Positions 34,220 through 43,180 are shown, numbered from the stretch's first letter. The stretch: 64,000 nt of DNA from Symbiobacterium terraclitae (GCF_017874315.1 NZ_JAGGLG010000001.1:62001-126000), one strand, 5' to 3'. The notes: a model not told the origin generated them from the letters alone. Numbers and translations are program-made.

Positions 34220-34558
34220 ATGGCGGCGATGGAGTGCGAACTGGTGGGGCAGAGCCTGGTCGTGCGGCTGACCGGCGAGCTCGACCTGGTGGCGGCCGCC
34301 CGGTTCAAGGAGGCCGTGGAGGAGATCCTGGACCGGCGGCCGGTCCGCCACCTGTACGTCAACCTGGCGGGTGCCACCTTCGTGGACAGCGCCTTCCTGG
34401 GGTCGCTGCTGGGCCGCTACCGGCGCATCAGCCGCGAGGGCGGGCGCATGGGCATTATCGGGGTGCCGCCGCAGGTGCGGCCTGCGCTGGAGCTGTCCGG
34501 CATCTTCCGCACCATGGACGAGTTCAGGTCGGAGCGTGACGCGCTTTCAGCGGGGTAG
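34220..34558 (+). CDS. spoIIAA: Anti-sigma-F factor antagonist SpoIIAA
   Basis: A 112-residue STAS-domain protein that frees sigma-F by binding SpoIIAB when unphosphorylated. LVVRLTGELDLVAAARF and HLYVNLAGATFVDSAFLGSL give the fold; Ser57 in VDS aligns with the phosphorylated Ser58 of Bacillus SpoIIAA. The usual DSSGLG is here DSAFLG. ATG 34220 follows GGGGGGAC; ATG 34229 is a possible alternative. First gene of the spoIIA operon, with a Spo0A box upstream. Confidence 0.95.
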   Translation: MAAMECELVGQSLVVRLTGELDLVAAARFKEAVEEILDRRPVRHLYVNLAGATFVDSAFLGSLLGRYRRISREGGRMGIIGVPPQVRPALELSGIFRTMDEFRSERDALSAG

Positions 34559-34589
34559 GCGGGAGCGCATCGGCAAGGGGGGATAGGCT

Positions 34590-35039
34590 ATGGTCACCCA
34601 CAACAGGGTCATCGTGGAGCTGGCCGCCATACCGGAGAACGTGGGCGTGGCGCGCCTGATGGCGGCGATGGTCGCGGCACAGGGGGCGTTCACCGTCGCC
34701 GAGGTGGACGAGGTGAAGCTTGCGGTCTCGGAGGCCGTCACCAACGCGATCGTCCACGGCTACCGGGGCGACGCCCGGCGCATGGTGCGGATGGAGGCGA
34801 CGCTGGACGACGGAACCCTCGAGATCGTCGTCGCGGACGAGGGCCGCGGCATCGAGGACGTGGAACTGGCCCGGCAGGCGGCGGTCACCTCGGACCCGGA
34901 GCGGATGGGGCTCGGCTTCTCCTTCATGGAGGCGCACATGGACGAGGTGCACGTGGAGTCCGCCGTGGGCCGGGGCACGCGCGTCACCATGCTCAAACGG
35001 CCGTCGGCGAGGGACGTGGCCGCGGCCAGGGGCAGCTGA
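34590..35039 (+). CDS. spoIIAB: Anti-sigma-F factor and kinase SpoIIAB
   Basis: A 149-residue GHKL-type serine kinase that binds sigma-F and phosphorylates SpoIIAA. N-box VKLAVSEAVTNAIVHGYRG, G1 box VADEGRGIEDVELA and G2 region SDPERMGLGFSFMEAHMDEV are all present. ATG 34590 follows AAGGGGGGA. It sits 31 bp after spoIIAA and 7 bp before sigF, an intact regulatory operon. Confidence 0.96.
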   Translation: MVTHNRVIVELAAIPENVGVARLMAAMVAAQGAFTVAEVDEVKLAVSEAVTNAIVHGYRGDARRMVRMEATLDDGTLEIVVADEGRGIEDVELARQAAVTSDPERMGLGFSFMEAHMDEVHVESAVGRGTRVTMLKRPSARDVAAARGS

Positions 35040-35046
35040 TGCGGCC

Positions 35047-35814
35047 ATGGCGCGTGCGAGCAACCTTGAGGAACGCGGCTGGCCTGACGAGGAGGTCAGG
35101 CGGCTGCTGGCGCGTGCCCGCGCCGGGGACAAGGAGGCGCGCGACCGGCTGGTGGAGGAGAACCTCCGGCTGGTGCGGTCGCTGGTCTCCCGGTTCAGCG
35201 TCTCGGGCGCGGACCCCGAGGACCTGTTTCAGATCGGGTGCATCGGCCTCCTGAAGGCGATTGACCGGTTCGACCTGAACTACGACGTGCGGTTCAGCAC
35301 CTACGCCGTCCCGCTGATCATGGGCGAGATCCGCCGCCACCTGCGGGACGACGGCCCCATGAGGGTGAGCCGCAGCCTGAAGCAGCTGGCCGTCCAGGCC
35401 CGGAAGGTGCGGGAGCAGCTGGCGGCAGAGCTGCAGCGGGATCCGACCGTCCACGAGATCGCCGCAGAGCTGGGCGTGGCGCCGGAAGAGGTGGTGGAGG
35501 CCCTGGACGGCGTCAGGCCGCCGGCGTCGATCCACCAGACGGTGCATGAGGGCGACGGCGACCCCATCTACCTCCTCGACCAGCTGGCGGCGGGAGACGG
35601 CCACCGGGAGGGGCTCTGGCTCGACCGCGTCGCCCTGCGGGAGGGGCTGGAGCAGCTGGACGAGCGCGAGCGCATGGTGATCCTGCTCCGCTTCTTCCGC
35701 GACAAGACGCAGACGGAGGTCGCCTCCATCCTGGGCTGCAGCCAGGTACAGGTCTCCCGGCTGGAGCGGCGGGCCCTGGACCGCATTCGGAAGCACGTAA
35801 ACGCGGCACTGTGA
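35047..35814 (+). CDS. sigF: Forespore sigma factor SigF
   Basis: A 255-residue sigma-70-family factor, first compartment-specific sigma of the forespore. Region 2 (VEENLRLVRSLVSRF, DLFQIGCIGLLKAIDRF, VRFSTYAVPLIMGEIRRHLR), region 3 (RDPTVHEIAAELGV) and region 4 (LDERERMVILLRFF, TQTEVASILGCSQVQVSRLE) are all visible. ATG 35047 lies 7 bp after spoIIAB with a weak AGGGGCAG site, which suggests translational coupling. Confidence 0.96.
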   Translation: MARASNLEERGWPDEEVRRLLARARAGDKEARDRLVEENLRLVRSLVSRFSVSGADPEDLFQIGCIGLLKAIDRFDLNYDVRFSTYAVPLIMGEIRRHLRDDGPMRVSRSLKQLAVQARKVREQLAAELQRDPTVHEIAAELGVAPEEVVEALDGVRPPASIHQTVHEGDGDPIYLLDQLAAGDGHREGLWLDRVALREGLEQLDERERMVILLRFFRDKTQTEVASILGCSQVQVSRLERRALDRIRKHVNAAL

Positions 35815-35886
35815 GGTCTGGGATGTGATGATGCCGGGCGGGCGCCGGCCCGCAGCGGGCATGCTAGTTCCAGAGGTGGCAGTGCG

Positions 35887-36036
35887 ATGCTCAGAGTGGA
35901 TCAGCAGCGGCGGCTGGGCTGGGTGCTCGCCGCGCTCCTCCTGCTCCTGGCCGGCGCCGTCAGCGCCTGGTACTGGTTCGCCGTCAGACCGGCCCCGCCG
36001 CCCCCGGGCGCCACCCTGGTCTGGGTCGCTGCATAG
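35887..36036 (+). CDS. Small single-span membrane protein
   Basis: A 49-codon ORF from ATG 35887, behind GAGGTGG at 8 nt, to TAG 36036. It begins MLRVDQQRRLGW, has one clear transmembrane helix (VLAALLLLLAGAVSAWYWF) with positive residues before it (N-in), then a Pro-rich tail (RPAPPPPGATLVW). It lies alone in the 356-bp gap between sigF and spoVAE, on the same strand, where Bacillus has spoVA membrane genes. The helix and ribosome site support it, but no family is recognised. Confidence 0.55.
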   Translation: MLRVDQQRRLGWVLAALLLLLAGAVSAWYWFAVRPAPPPPGATLVWVAA

Positions 36037-36170
36037 GATGGCCGCCGCCGGGGAGATGCTAGGGGCCCGGGGGCTGCAGGTGCGCGGCAACCGCCCACCG
36101 GCTCGGCTGGCGGACCGATGCACGGGCCCCCGGGCATCCTGTTCTGCCGACGAACCAAGGGGGGATTCGC

Positions 36171-36740
36171 CTGGAGCCTCCGGTCCGCGTCATCCTCCTG
36201 ACCGACGGCGACCAGGTGGCCAGACGGGCCGCGGAGGAAGCCGCCAGGCGCCTGAAGCTGCGCTGCATCTCCGCCTCCGCGGGCAACCCGACGCCCCTGA
36301 GCGGTCCGGAGCTGGTGCAGCTCATCAAGCAGGCGGTGCACGATCCCGTCCTCGTGATGGTGGACGACAGGGGCAACCCGGGAACGGGGCCGGGGGAGGA
36401 GGCGCTGGCCTACCTCTGCCGGCATCCGGAAATCCGCGTGCTCGGCATCGTCGCGGTGGCCTCGAACACCCGCAGGGCCCGCGGCGTGGAGGTGGACCTC
36501 TCCGTCGACAGCGAAGGCCGCATTCGGAAGGGCCCCGTGGACAAGGACGGCAGGCCCCGCTCCCGGGGCGTGCTGCGCGGCGACACGGTCGACGTGCTGC
36601 GCCGCCTGGACGTTCCGCTGATCGTCGGCATCGGCGACCCCGGCAAGATGGACGGGGCGGACGGTCTCGAACACGGGTGTGCGATCACGACGCGGGCGAT
36701 CGAGGCCATCCTGGAGCGAGCCAATGTCAACACCGAGTAG
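36171..36740 (+). CDS. spoVAE: Stage V sporulation protein AE (SpoVAEA type)
   Basis: A 189-residue soluble protein matching the SpoVAEA family of the spoVA locus, linked to dipicolinate movement and germination. Motifs shared with Bacillus: VILLTDGDQVA, CISASAGNPTPLSGPELVQL, GIVAVASNTRRA, VDLSVDSEGR, GDTVDVLRRLDVPLIVGIGD, GKMDGADG. No ATG, GTG or TTG precedes the conserved LLTDGDQ; CTG 36171 sits 5 nt after AAGGGGGGA and gives a normal N-terminus, so a CTG start is proposed. The other spoVA genes are not in this window. Confidence 0.88.
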   Translation: MEPPVRVILLTDGDQVARRAAEEAARRLKLRCISASAGNPTPLSGPELVQLIKQAVHDPVLVMVDDRGNPGTGPGEEALAYLCRHPEIRVLGIVAVASNTRRARGVEVDLSVDSEGRIRKGPVDKDGRPRSRGVLRGDTVDVLRRLDVPLIVGIGDPGKMDGADGLEHGCAITTRAIEAILERANVNTE

Positions 36741-36890
36741 AGCCCGGACGCCGGAGAGGCGCCCGGGCCGTACTGCTGTGCCCGTCGGGTGGGCGCGTTG
36801 ACAGCGAGGAACACGGGGTGTTATTGTGGGTAAAATTATTCGAGAGGCAACGCTAAGGGCTTGCCGTCATCCCAGGAGGAGTAATGCGCG

Positions 36891-38222
36891 ATGCACTTCT
36901 ACGGTACTGCGGCACAGAATGCGCTGGGGCACCTCACGGTGGGCGGGGTGGATGTGGTGGACCTGGCCCGGGAGTACGGCACGCCGCTCTACATCATGGA
37001 CGAGGCGCTGATCCGCCGGAACTGCCGGGCTTACGTGGAGAGCTTCCGGCAGCACTACCCGAACTTCGACGTGGCCTACGCCTCCAAGGCGTTCCTCTGC
37101 ACCGCCATGGCGGCGCTGGCCGAGCAGGAGGGCCTGTCGCTGGACGTGGTCTCGGGGGGCGAGATCGCCACGACGCGGCAGGCCGGCTTCCCCATGGAAC
37201 GGACCTATTTCCACGGCAACAACAAGAGCCCGGAGGAGATCCGCCTGGCCATGGAGGTCGGGGTCGGCCGGTTCGTCGTCGACTCGACCCGCGAGCTGCA
37301 CCTGCTGGAGAACATGGCCGCCGAGCGGGGGAGGACGGTGCGTATCCTGCTCCGGGTGACCCCCGGAGTGGAAGCCCACACCCACGAATACATTAGCACG
37401 GGCCAACTCGACTCCAAGTTCGGCATCCCCATCGCCGGGGGCCTTGCCCTGGAGGCCGCCCGGGAGGCCCTCCGCCTCTCCCACGTGGAGCTGACGGGCT
37501 TCCACTGCCACATCGGCTCGCAGATCTTCGACCTGGAGGGCTACCGCATCGCCGTCCAGCGCATGCTGGATCTGGCGGCGGCGGTGCGGGCGGAGACCGG
37601 GTTCACCGCGTCCGAGCTGAGCATGGGCGGCGGGCTCGGCGTCCGGTACGTCGAGGGCGACCGCCCGGTACCGCCGGAGGAACTGGTTGCCTGCCTCAGC
37701 GCGGCCGTGCGCGGCGGGGCGCCCGAGCGGGGGCTGCCGCTGCCGAAGCTGATCATCGAGCCGGGGCGGTCCATCGTCGCCGAGGCCGGCACCACGCTCT
37801 ACACGGTGGGGACCATCAAGGAGATCCCCGGGGTGCGCACCTACCTGGCCGTGGACGGCGGCATGGGCGACAACATCCGGCCGGCGCTGTACCACGCCGA
37901 GTACGAGTGCGCCGTGGCCAACAAGCTGGGTTCGGAGCGGACCCGCAGGGTGACGGTGGTCGGCCGGTACTGCGAGTCAGGCGACGTGCTGCTGACCGAC
38001 GTGCCCGTGGCGGCCGACGTGGCCCCGGGCGACCTGCTCGCGGTCTTCGCCACCGGCGCCTACAACTACTCCATGGCCTCGCACTACAACCGCTTCCCCA
38101 CGCCGGCGGTCGTCTTCGTCAGCGACGGGCGGGCCGACCTGGTGGTGCGGCGTGAGAGCTTCGCCGAGATGGCGGCCAACGACCTGCTGCCCGAGCGGCT
38201 GCGGGCCGGGGCCCCGCGGTGA
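36891..38222 (+). CDS. lysA: Diaminopimelate decarboxylase
   Basis: A 443-residue PLP enzyme converting meso-diaminopimelate to lysine. The barrel domain has the PLP lysine in VAYASKAFLC, HIGSQIFDLEGY, and SMGGGLGVRYVEGD; the C-terminal domain contains EPGRSIVAEAG, the active-site Cys in VVGRYCESGD, and FATGAYNYSMASHYN. ATG 36891 follows CAGGAGGAG. It is preceded by an A+T-richer stretch (36820-36860) that may hold its promoter. lysA downstream of the spoIIA/spoVA block matches Bacillus. Confidence 0.96.
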   Translation: MHFYGTAAQNALGHLTVGGVDVVDLAREYGTPLYIMDEALIRRNCRAYVESFRQHYPNFDVAYASKAFLCTAMAALAEQEGLSLDVVSGGEIATTRQAGFPMERTYFHGNNKSPEEIRLAMEVGVGRFVVDSTRELHLLENMAAERGRTVRILLRVTPGVEAHTHEYISTGQLDSKFGIPIAGGLALEAAREALRLSHVELTGFHCHIGSQIFDLEGYRIAVQRMLDLAAAVRAETGFTASELSMGGGLGVRYVEGDRPVPPEELVACLSAAVRGGAPERGLPLPKLIIEPGRSIVAEAGTTLYTVGTIKEIPGVRTYLAVDGGMGDNIRPALYHAEYECAVANKLGSERTRRVTVVGRYCESGDVLLTDVPVAADVAPGDLLAVFATGAYNYSMASHYNRFPTPAVVFVSDGRADLVVRRESFAEMAANDLLPERLRAGAPR

Positions 38223-38322
38223 GCTTGCTGCCGGACCCCCGCCTTTCCGCGCCGGAAGACGGAACCAATGGGGCGCCTCAACCGGTCTAAGGATTGACAG
38301 GCTGCGTAATGAGGTGAACCCC

Positions 38323-40032
38323 TTGAAGCGGAAGATTGTGGTCATCGTTGTGATACTGGCGGTGCTGGGAGGCGGCGGTTGGTTCGGCTACAAGCGTTTC
38401 TTCGGCGCGCCCGCAGCTGGGATGATCGAGGCGATGGGGCCGGAGGGAGCCCCCGTGGTGCAGGTGGAGACCGTCAGCCGGCGCATGCTGGTGCAGGAGG
38501 TCTTCGCGCCCGGCACCGTGGAGGCCGGCAACCTGCAGGAGTACAAGGCCGCCCTGGCCAGCCCGCGCGTGACCCTGCACGTGGAGGTCGGCCAGCAGGT
38601 GGAGGAGGGCCAGATCCTCGCTGAGCTCGACGCATCTGAGCTTCTGGAAGATGTGAAGGCGAAGGAGCGCGACCTGCTCCAGGCCGAGCGGCGGCTGGAG
38701 GAGCTGCGGCGGAACCTGGACAGCGCGCCGCTCCAGTTGGAGCGCTCCGTTCAGGAGGCGCGGCGCCAGCTGATCGAGGCGCAGACCCAGCTGGCCAAGG
38801 CGCGGGCCGGCGGCGGCAGCGGCGAGAGCAGCTCGGTCACCGCCCTGCGGGAGCAGATCGCGCAGCTGCGCAACCAGGCTGCCCAGGCGCAGCAGGCGGT
38901 GAATGAGGCGCGGGCCGCTCTCTCCGCGGCGGAGGCGGCCTACATGGCCAAGCCGGGAGACCCGGAGGCCGAGCGCGCCTACCGCGCAGCCGAGGAGGCT
39001 TACCGGCGGGCTGTGAGCAAGAACGACGAGACCGCGCGCGAGACCGCGACCAAGCTGGCGGAGGCCCAGGCGGAGCTGGACGCCCTCCTGTCGGGCGGCG
39101 ACTTCAATGCGGACGACCAGGAGACCCGGGTCAGGCTGGCCGAGATCCAGGTGAAGCTGGCCGAGGTCGCCGTCAAGGAGGCGGAGGAGGCCCTGCGGCG
39201 CGGCCCGGACATGGGCCAGATCCAGCTGGCCGAGGCCGAGGTGGAGGCCGCCCGGGCCACCCTGGAGAAGCTGCGGGGCAACCTGGAGTCGATGACGATC
39301 AAGGCGACAGCGCCCGGCACCGTGCTGGCCGTGGGCGCGAAGGACGGCGACCCGGTGCAGCAGGGTGCGCTGATCGCCCGCGTGGGCGACATGGAGCGGA
39401 TGACCCTGGTGGGCCAGGTGGAGGCCGTCGACTTGGACAGCCTCGAGCCCGGGCAGCAGATCATGGTGACGTCCGCCCTGCTGCCGCTGGCCAGCTTCGA
39501 GGGCGTGGTGACCGGCGTGGGCCAGCAGACGTCGCAGAGCATGGACGGCTACCGCGGCATGTACATGGGTGAGAACGTCACGTTTGAAGTGCGGGGCGAG
39601 GTGGAGAACCTCGATGGCCGCCTGAAGAGCGGCATGTCGGTGGAGATGCGCATCGAGACCTCCCGCAAGGAGAACGTGATCGTGGTGCCCCTGCTGGCGG
39701 TGAAGGAGGAGGGCGGGCAGGCCTACGTGCTGGTCGTCAAGGACTACCAGGTGGAGCTGCGCCCGATCCAGACCGGCCTCGTGACCAACCGCGAGGTCGA
39801 GGTGGTCTCCGGCCTCGAGGAGGGCGAGATGATCGTCACCGCGCCCTTCGGGCTGATTGAGACGCTGCAGGACGGCGACGTGGTGCGCATCCAGGGTATG
39901 CCCGGCATGGGCGGGTTCGGCCCGGGCATGGGGCCCGGCGTGGTTCCCGGTGGCGTGCGCCGGGGCCGGGTGGTGCCCGGCCGGGCCATCTCGGTGCCGC
40001 TCGGCCTCCTGACGGGGGGCGTGGCGCGATGA
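38323..40032 (+). CDS. Efflux membrane-fusion protein (HlyD/MacA-like)
   Basis: A 569-residue periplasmic-adaptor-type protein. An N-terminal membrane anchor (IVVIVVILAVLGGGGWFGY) is followed by a lipoyl-like half-motif (VTLHVEVGQQVEEGQILAEL), a long coiled coil (about residues 105-310, Glu/Ala/Gln-rich), the second lipoyl half (IKATAPGTVLAVGAKDGDPV), a beta-barrel region, and a Gly/Met/Pro-rich tail. TTG 38323 follows GAGGTGAA. It overlaps the permease gene by 4 bp. Such proteins pair with MacB permeases even in Gram-positive lineages. No ATPase gene is adjacent. Confidence 0.9.
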   Translation: MKRKIVVIVVILAVLGGGGWFGYKRFFGAPAAGMIEAMGPEGAPVVQVETVSRRMLVQEVFAPGTVEAGNLQEYKAALASPRVTLHVEVGQQVEEGQILAELDASELLEDVKAKERDLLQAERRLEELRRNLDSAPLQLERSVQEARRQLIEAQTQLAKARAGGGSGESSSVTALREQIAQLRNQAAQAQQAVNEARAALSAAEAAYMAKPGDPEAERAYRAAEEAYRRAVSKNDETARETATKLAEAQAELDALLSGGDFNADDQETRVRLAEIQVKLAEVAVKEAEEALRRGPDMGQIQLAEAEVEAARATLEKLRGNLESMTIKATAPGTVLAVGAKDGDPVQQGALIARVGDMERMTLVGQVEAVDLDSLEPGQQIMVTSALLPLASFEGVVTGVGQQTSQSMDGYRGMYMGENVTFEVRGEVENLDGRLKSGMSVEMRIETSRKENVIVVPLLAVKEEGGQAYVLVVKDYQVELRPIQTGLVTNREVEVVSGLEEGEMIVTAPFGLIETLQDGDVVRIQGMPGMGGFGPGMGPGVVPGGVRRGRVVPGRAISVPLGLLTGGVAR

Positions 40033-41234
40033 ACCTGCTGGAGACCTTCAGCGTGGCGCTCTCGGCCCTCTGGGCCAACAAGCTGCGCTCGGCCCTGACA
40101 ATGCTGGGCCTGATCATCGGCGTGGGGTCGGTGATCGCCATCATCGCGATCGGCCGGGGCACCCAGCAGGCCGTAGAGGCGGAGCTGGACGCCATGAACG
40201 GCGGCGTGTTCCAGCTCCTGGCCACCGGCGGCTGGACGCCGGAGGGCGAGCAGATGGCCCAGCAGCGCTCCTTCCGGGAGGAGGACATCGCCCTCCTGAA
40301 GGAGGCGCTGCCCGAGATCGAGGTGATCGACCCGCAGGTCGGCATGGGCGTGCAGATCACCTTCCACCGGGAGACGCAGTGGGACTACGTGCGCGGTGCG
40401 GGCACCGACACCGCATCGCTGCTCAACATCCAGCTGGCCTCGGGCCGCTGGTTCACCGAGGAGGAGATCCGGAGGGGCGACCGCGTGATGGTCGTCTCGG
40501 CCAACCGGCTCTCCTACCTGCTCGGCGAGGGGGTCGACCCGCTGGGCATCGAGCTGATGGTCAACGGCTACCCCTTCCGGGTGATCGGCGTGATCGCCCC
40601 CAACACGGGCATGCTGTCACAGCTGCTGGGGGGCCAGGGCGGCGACTTCTACATCCCCCGCAGCTACATCACCCGCGCCACGGGGCAGAACAGCTACTAC
40701 CACCTGACGGTGCGGGTGCGCGAGGGCGCCGATCCGGTCGCGGTGAAGGACCTGGCCGTGAAGGTCATGGAGCGCATCTACCCGGGAACGGGCTACGAGG
40801 CGCACATCTGGACGGACTTCATGAACCAGTTCAACCAGGTGCTCTCCATCGTGACGGGCGTTATGGCGGCCATCGCCGGCATCTCGCTGGTCGTTGGCGG
40901 CGTGGGCATCATGAACATCATGATGGTCTCCGTGACAGAGCGGACGCGTGAGATCGGCCTGCGCAAGGCCATCGGCGCCCGCCGCCGCGACATCCTGATG
41001 CAGTTCCTGGTGGAGGCGCTCACCCTCTGCCTGATCGGCGGCGCGATCGGCATCCTGCTCGCAGCCGGGCCGGTGACGGTGGCGGCCAACTACCTGGACG
41101 CGCCGCTCTCCCTCGACCTGTACGCCGTCACGCTGGCGCTCGGCTTCTCGGCGGCCGTGGGGCTCATCTTCGGCGTCTACCCGGCGGTGAAGGCGGCCCG
41201 CATGGATCCGATCGAGGCGCTCCGGTACGAGTAA
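40029..41234 (+). CDS. MacB-like ABC permease (FtsX family)
   Basis: A 401-residue permease: first membrane helix (LTMLGLIIGVGSVIAIIAI), a large extracytoplasmic MacB_PCD domain (residues ~55-270), then three helices of the FtsX domain (VLSIVTGVMAAIAGISLVVG, LCLIGGAIGILLAAGPVTVA, VTLALGFSAAVGLIFGVYPA). The conserved TERTREIGLRKAIGARRRDI and ending AARMDPIEALRYE are typical. It has no ATPase domain of its own, unlike full MacB, and none is encoded nearby. ATGA overlap with the fusion protein. Confidence 0.9.
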   Translation: MNLLETFSVALSALWANKLRSALTMLGLIIGVGSVIAIIAIGRGTQQAVEAELDAMNGGVFQLLATGGWTPEGEQMAQQRSFREEDIALLKEALPEIEVIDPQVGMGVQITFHRETQWDYVRGAGTDTASLLNIQLASGRWFTEEEIRRGDRVMVVSANRLSYLLGEGVDPLGIELMVNGYPFRVIGVIAPNTGMLSQLLGGQGGDFYIPRSYITRATGQNSYYHLTVRVREGADPVAVKDLAVKVMERIYPGTGYEAHIWTDFMNQFNQVLSIVTGVMAAIAGISLVVGGVGIMNIMMVSVTERTREIGLRKAIGARRRDILMQFLVEALTLCLIGGAIGILLAAGPVTVAANYLDAPLSLDLYAVTLALGFSAAVGLIFGVYPAVKAARMDPIEALRYE

Positions 41235-41283
41235 GCCACCGGGTACGGCCCGCGGTGGGCAGGCCGTGCGCGGACGAAGATCA

Positions 41284-41311
41284 GGGGCGGTGCACCGATG
41301 TGCACCGCCCC
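41284..41311 (+). terminator. Terminator after permease gene
   Basis: GGGGCGGTGCAC pairs perfectly with GTGCACCGCCCC (12 bp, CGAT loop), between the convergent permease and purK genes, so it can act in both directions. Confidence 0.8.
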
Positions 41312-41363
41312 GCATCGTCTCCTTACCCTGCGGATTCGCCACGCCCATAGAGCCGGGCCGCGA

Positions 41364-42539
41364 TCAGCTGAGCCCGGCGGATGACCCTGTCAGCGGTTGC
41401 TCCCCCCTGATGGCCGCCTTGGCCGCACGGGCCCGCTCCAGGGCCTCATCGGCAGTGCGGCCGAGCACGTTCAGGTGCCCCATCTTCCGGTGCGGCCGCG
41501 CCTCCCGCTTGCCGTAGAGGTGCAGGTACACCTGCGGGTCCGCCAGCGCGGCGGCGGGGGCCAGGGGAAAGTCCTCGCCCATGACGTTCACCATGCAGAC
41601 GGGGCTGAGCAGGTCCACCGACCCCAGCGGCAGGTCGCAGACGGCCCGGATGTGCTGCTCGAACTGGGAGGTGGCGCAGGCGTTCTGCGTGAAGTGGCCC
41701 GAGTTGTGCGGGCGCGGCGCCAGCTCGTTGACCAGCAGGCTGCCGTCAGGCAGGCAGAACATCTCGACGCCCAGCAGCCCGACCAGCCCGAACCCCTCGG
41801 CGATGCGCACCGCCAGGTCCCTGGCGGCCGCCTGCGTCGCCGGGCTGACCCTGGCCGGCACGATGGAGTAGGCGAGGATGTTCAGCTCGTGGATGTTCTC
41901 CGCCACGGGGAAGGCGGCCACCTGGCCGGAAGCGCTGCGGGCGACGACGACGGAGAGCTCGCAGGCGAAGGGGACGAGCCCCTCCAGCACAAGTGGCCGG
42001 CCGACTTCGGCCGCCGCGTGCCCGGAGAGCCTGGCGTACGCGGCCCTCGCCTCCGCGGGCGTGCGCACGACCGCCTGCCCCTTGCCGTCGTAGCCCATGG
42101 TGGCGGTCTTCAGCACCGCGGGCAGACCGACGGCCGCCAGGGCGGCCTCCAGGTCGGCTGGCGACTCCACCGGGCGCCAGGTGGCGACGGGGATGCCCAG
42201 CCGCTCCATGGCCCGCTTCTCGTGGATGCGGTGCTGGCAGGTGCGCAGGATCTCGACCCGGGGGTGAACCGGCCGGCGGGAGGCCAGCCGCTCCAGTACG
42301 GCCGGATCGATGTTCTCGAACTCGTAGGTGATGACGTCCGCCACGTCGGCCAGCGGCGCCACCGCATCGGGGTCGGCCAGGGACGCGGCGACGACCCGGT
42401 CGGCGACGGGCGCCGCCGGGCAGTCCGGGTCGGGGTCGGCCACGGCGACCCGGTACCCCATCGCCCTGGCCGCCAGCGCGGACATGCGGGCCAGCTGGCC
42501 CCCGCCGACAATGCCCACCACGCCGCCCGGGAGGATCAT
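41364..42539 (-). CDS. purK: 5-(carboxyamino)imidazole ribonucleotide synthase
   Basis: A 391-residue ATP-grasp enzyme: AIR + ATP + bicarbonate to N5-CAIR in purine synthesis. The N-terminus [20 protein letters not shown] and ATP-grasp segments ([49 protein letters not shown]) are diagnostic. It overlaps the purE stop by 4 bp. The rest of the purine pathway is not in the window. Confidence 0.95.
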   Translation of the reverse strand: MILPGGVVGIVGGGQLARMSALAARAMGYRVAVADPDPDCPAAPVADRVVAASLADPDAVAPLADVADVITYEFENIDPAVLERLASRRPVHPRVEILRTCQHRIHEKRAMERLGIPVATWRPVESPADLEAALAAVGLPAVLKTATMGYDGKGQAVVRTPAEARAAYARLSGHAAAEVGRPLVLEGLVPFACELSVVVARSASGQVAAFPVAENIHELNILAYSIVPARVSPATQAAARDLAVRIAEGFGLVGLLGVEMFCLPDGSLLVNELAPRPHNSGHFTQNACATSQFEQHIRAVCDLPLGSVDLLSPVCMVNVMGEDFPLAPAAALADPQVYLHLYGKREARPHRKMGHLNVLGRTADEALERARAAKAAIRGEQPLTGSSAGLS

Positions 42540-43033
42540 GGCTGGCTCTCCTCCACCATCTGGCGCATGTACGCCCGGTACTCGGCCAGCGCCGCCCGCA
42601 GCTCGGGGTACTGCAGCGCCAGGATCTGGGCGGCGAGGAGCCCCGCGTTCTTGGCCCCGGCCTTGCCGATGGCCACGGTGGCGACCGGGACGCCGCCGGG
42701 CATCTGCACGATGGAGAGCAGGGAGTCCAGCCCGTGCAGGGAGGAGGTGAACACGGGCACCCCGATGACCGGGAGGGTGGTCTTCGCGGCGGTCATGCCC
42801 GGCAGGTGCGCCGCGCCGCCGGCCCCGGCGATGATCACCTTCAGCCCGCGCCCCTCCGCCGACTCGGCGTACGCGAACATGGCGTCCGGCGTGCGGTGGG
42901 CCGAAACGACCTTCATCTCGTACGGAACGCCCAGCTCATCGAGCACCCTGGCCGCGTCCTGCATGGTCTCAAGGTCGGAGCGGCTGCCCATGATGATGCC
43001 AACCAGCGGCCGCGCCTTCTCCATCTGCCCCAT
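42536..43033 (-). CDS. purE: N5-CAIR mutase
   Basis: A 165-residue class I PurE converting N5-CAIR to CAIR. Motifs: [26 protein letters not shown] (catalytic His), [15 protein letters not shown] and [23 protein letters not shown] 43033 follows GGGAGGT at 9 nt; the next ATG (43024) also has AGGAG. A tRNA-Val gene on the same strand ends 71 bp upstream. Confidence 0.95.
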   Translation of the reverse strand: MGQMEKARPLVGIIMGSRSDLETMQDAARVLDELGVPYEMKVVSAHRTPDAMFAYAESAEGRGLKVIIAGAGGAAHLPGMTAAKTTLPVIGVPVFTSSLHGLDSLLSIVQMPGGVPVATVAIGKAGAKNAGLLAAQILALQYPELRAALAEYRAYMRQMVEESQP

Positions 43034-43104
43034 CTCCTGCTGACCTCCCGTCTTCGGCGGACATAACGACTGACAGCGGCCCCGGTCGGCCGCTGTCAGC
43101 AATC

Positions 43105-43180
43105 TGGTGGGCGGTACTGGGATCGAACCAGTGACCCCTTGCGTGTGAAGCAAGTGCTCTCCCGCTGAGCTAACCGCCCA
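43105..43180 (-). tRNA. tRNA-Val (CAC)
   Basis: The minus strand folds into a full cloverleaf: acceptor TGGGCGG/CCGCCCA with encoded CCA, D arm with GCTCAGCGGGAGAGC, anticodon stem CTTGC/GCAAG around TTCACAC (anticodon CAC, valine), and T arm GGTTCGATCC. 76 nt including CCA. It lies alone, upstream of and in the same direction as purEK. Confidence 0.95.

Noticed and set aside
36037-36170. Possible second small ORF after the 49-codon membrane ORF (ATG 36038)
   Set aside because: No ribosome site, Arg/Pro-rich noise, and its frame runs on antisense-like through spoVAE.
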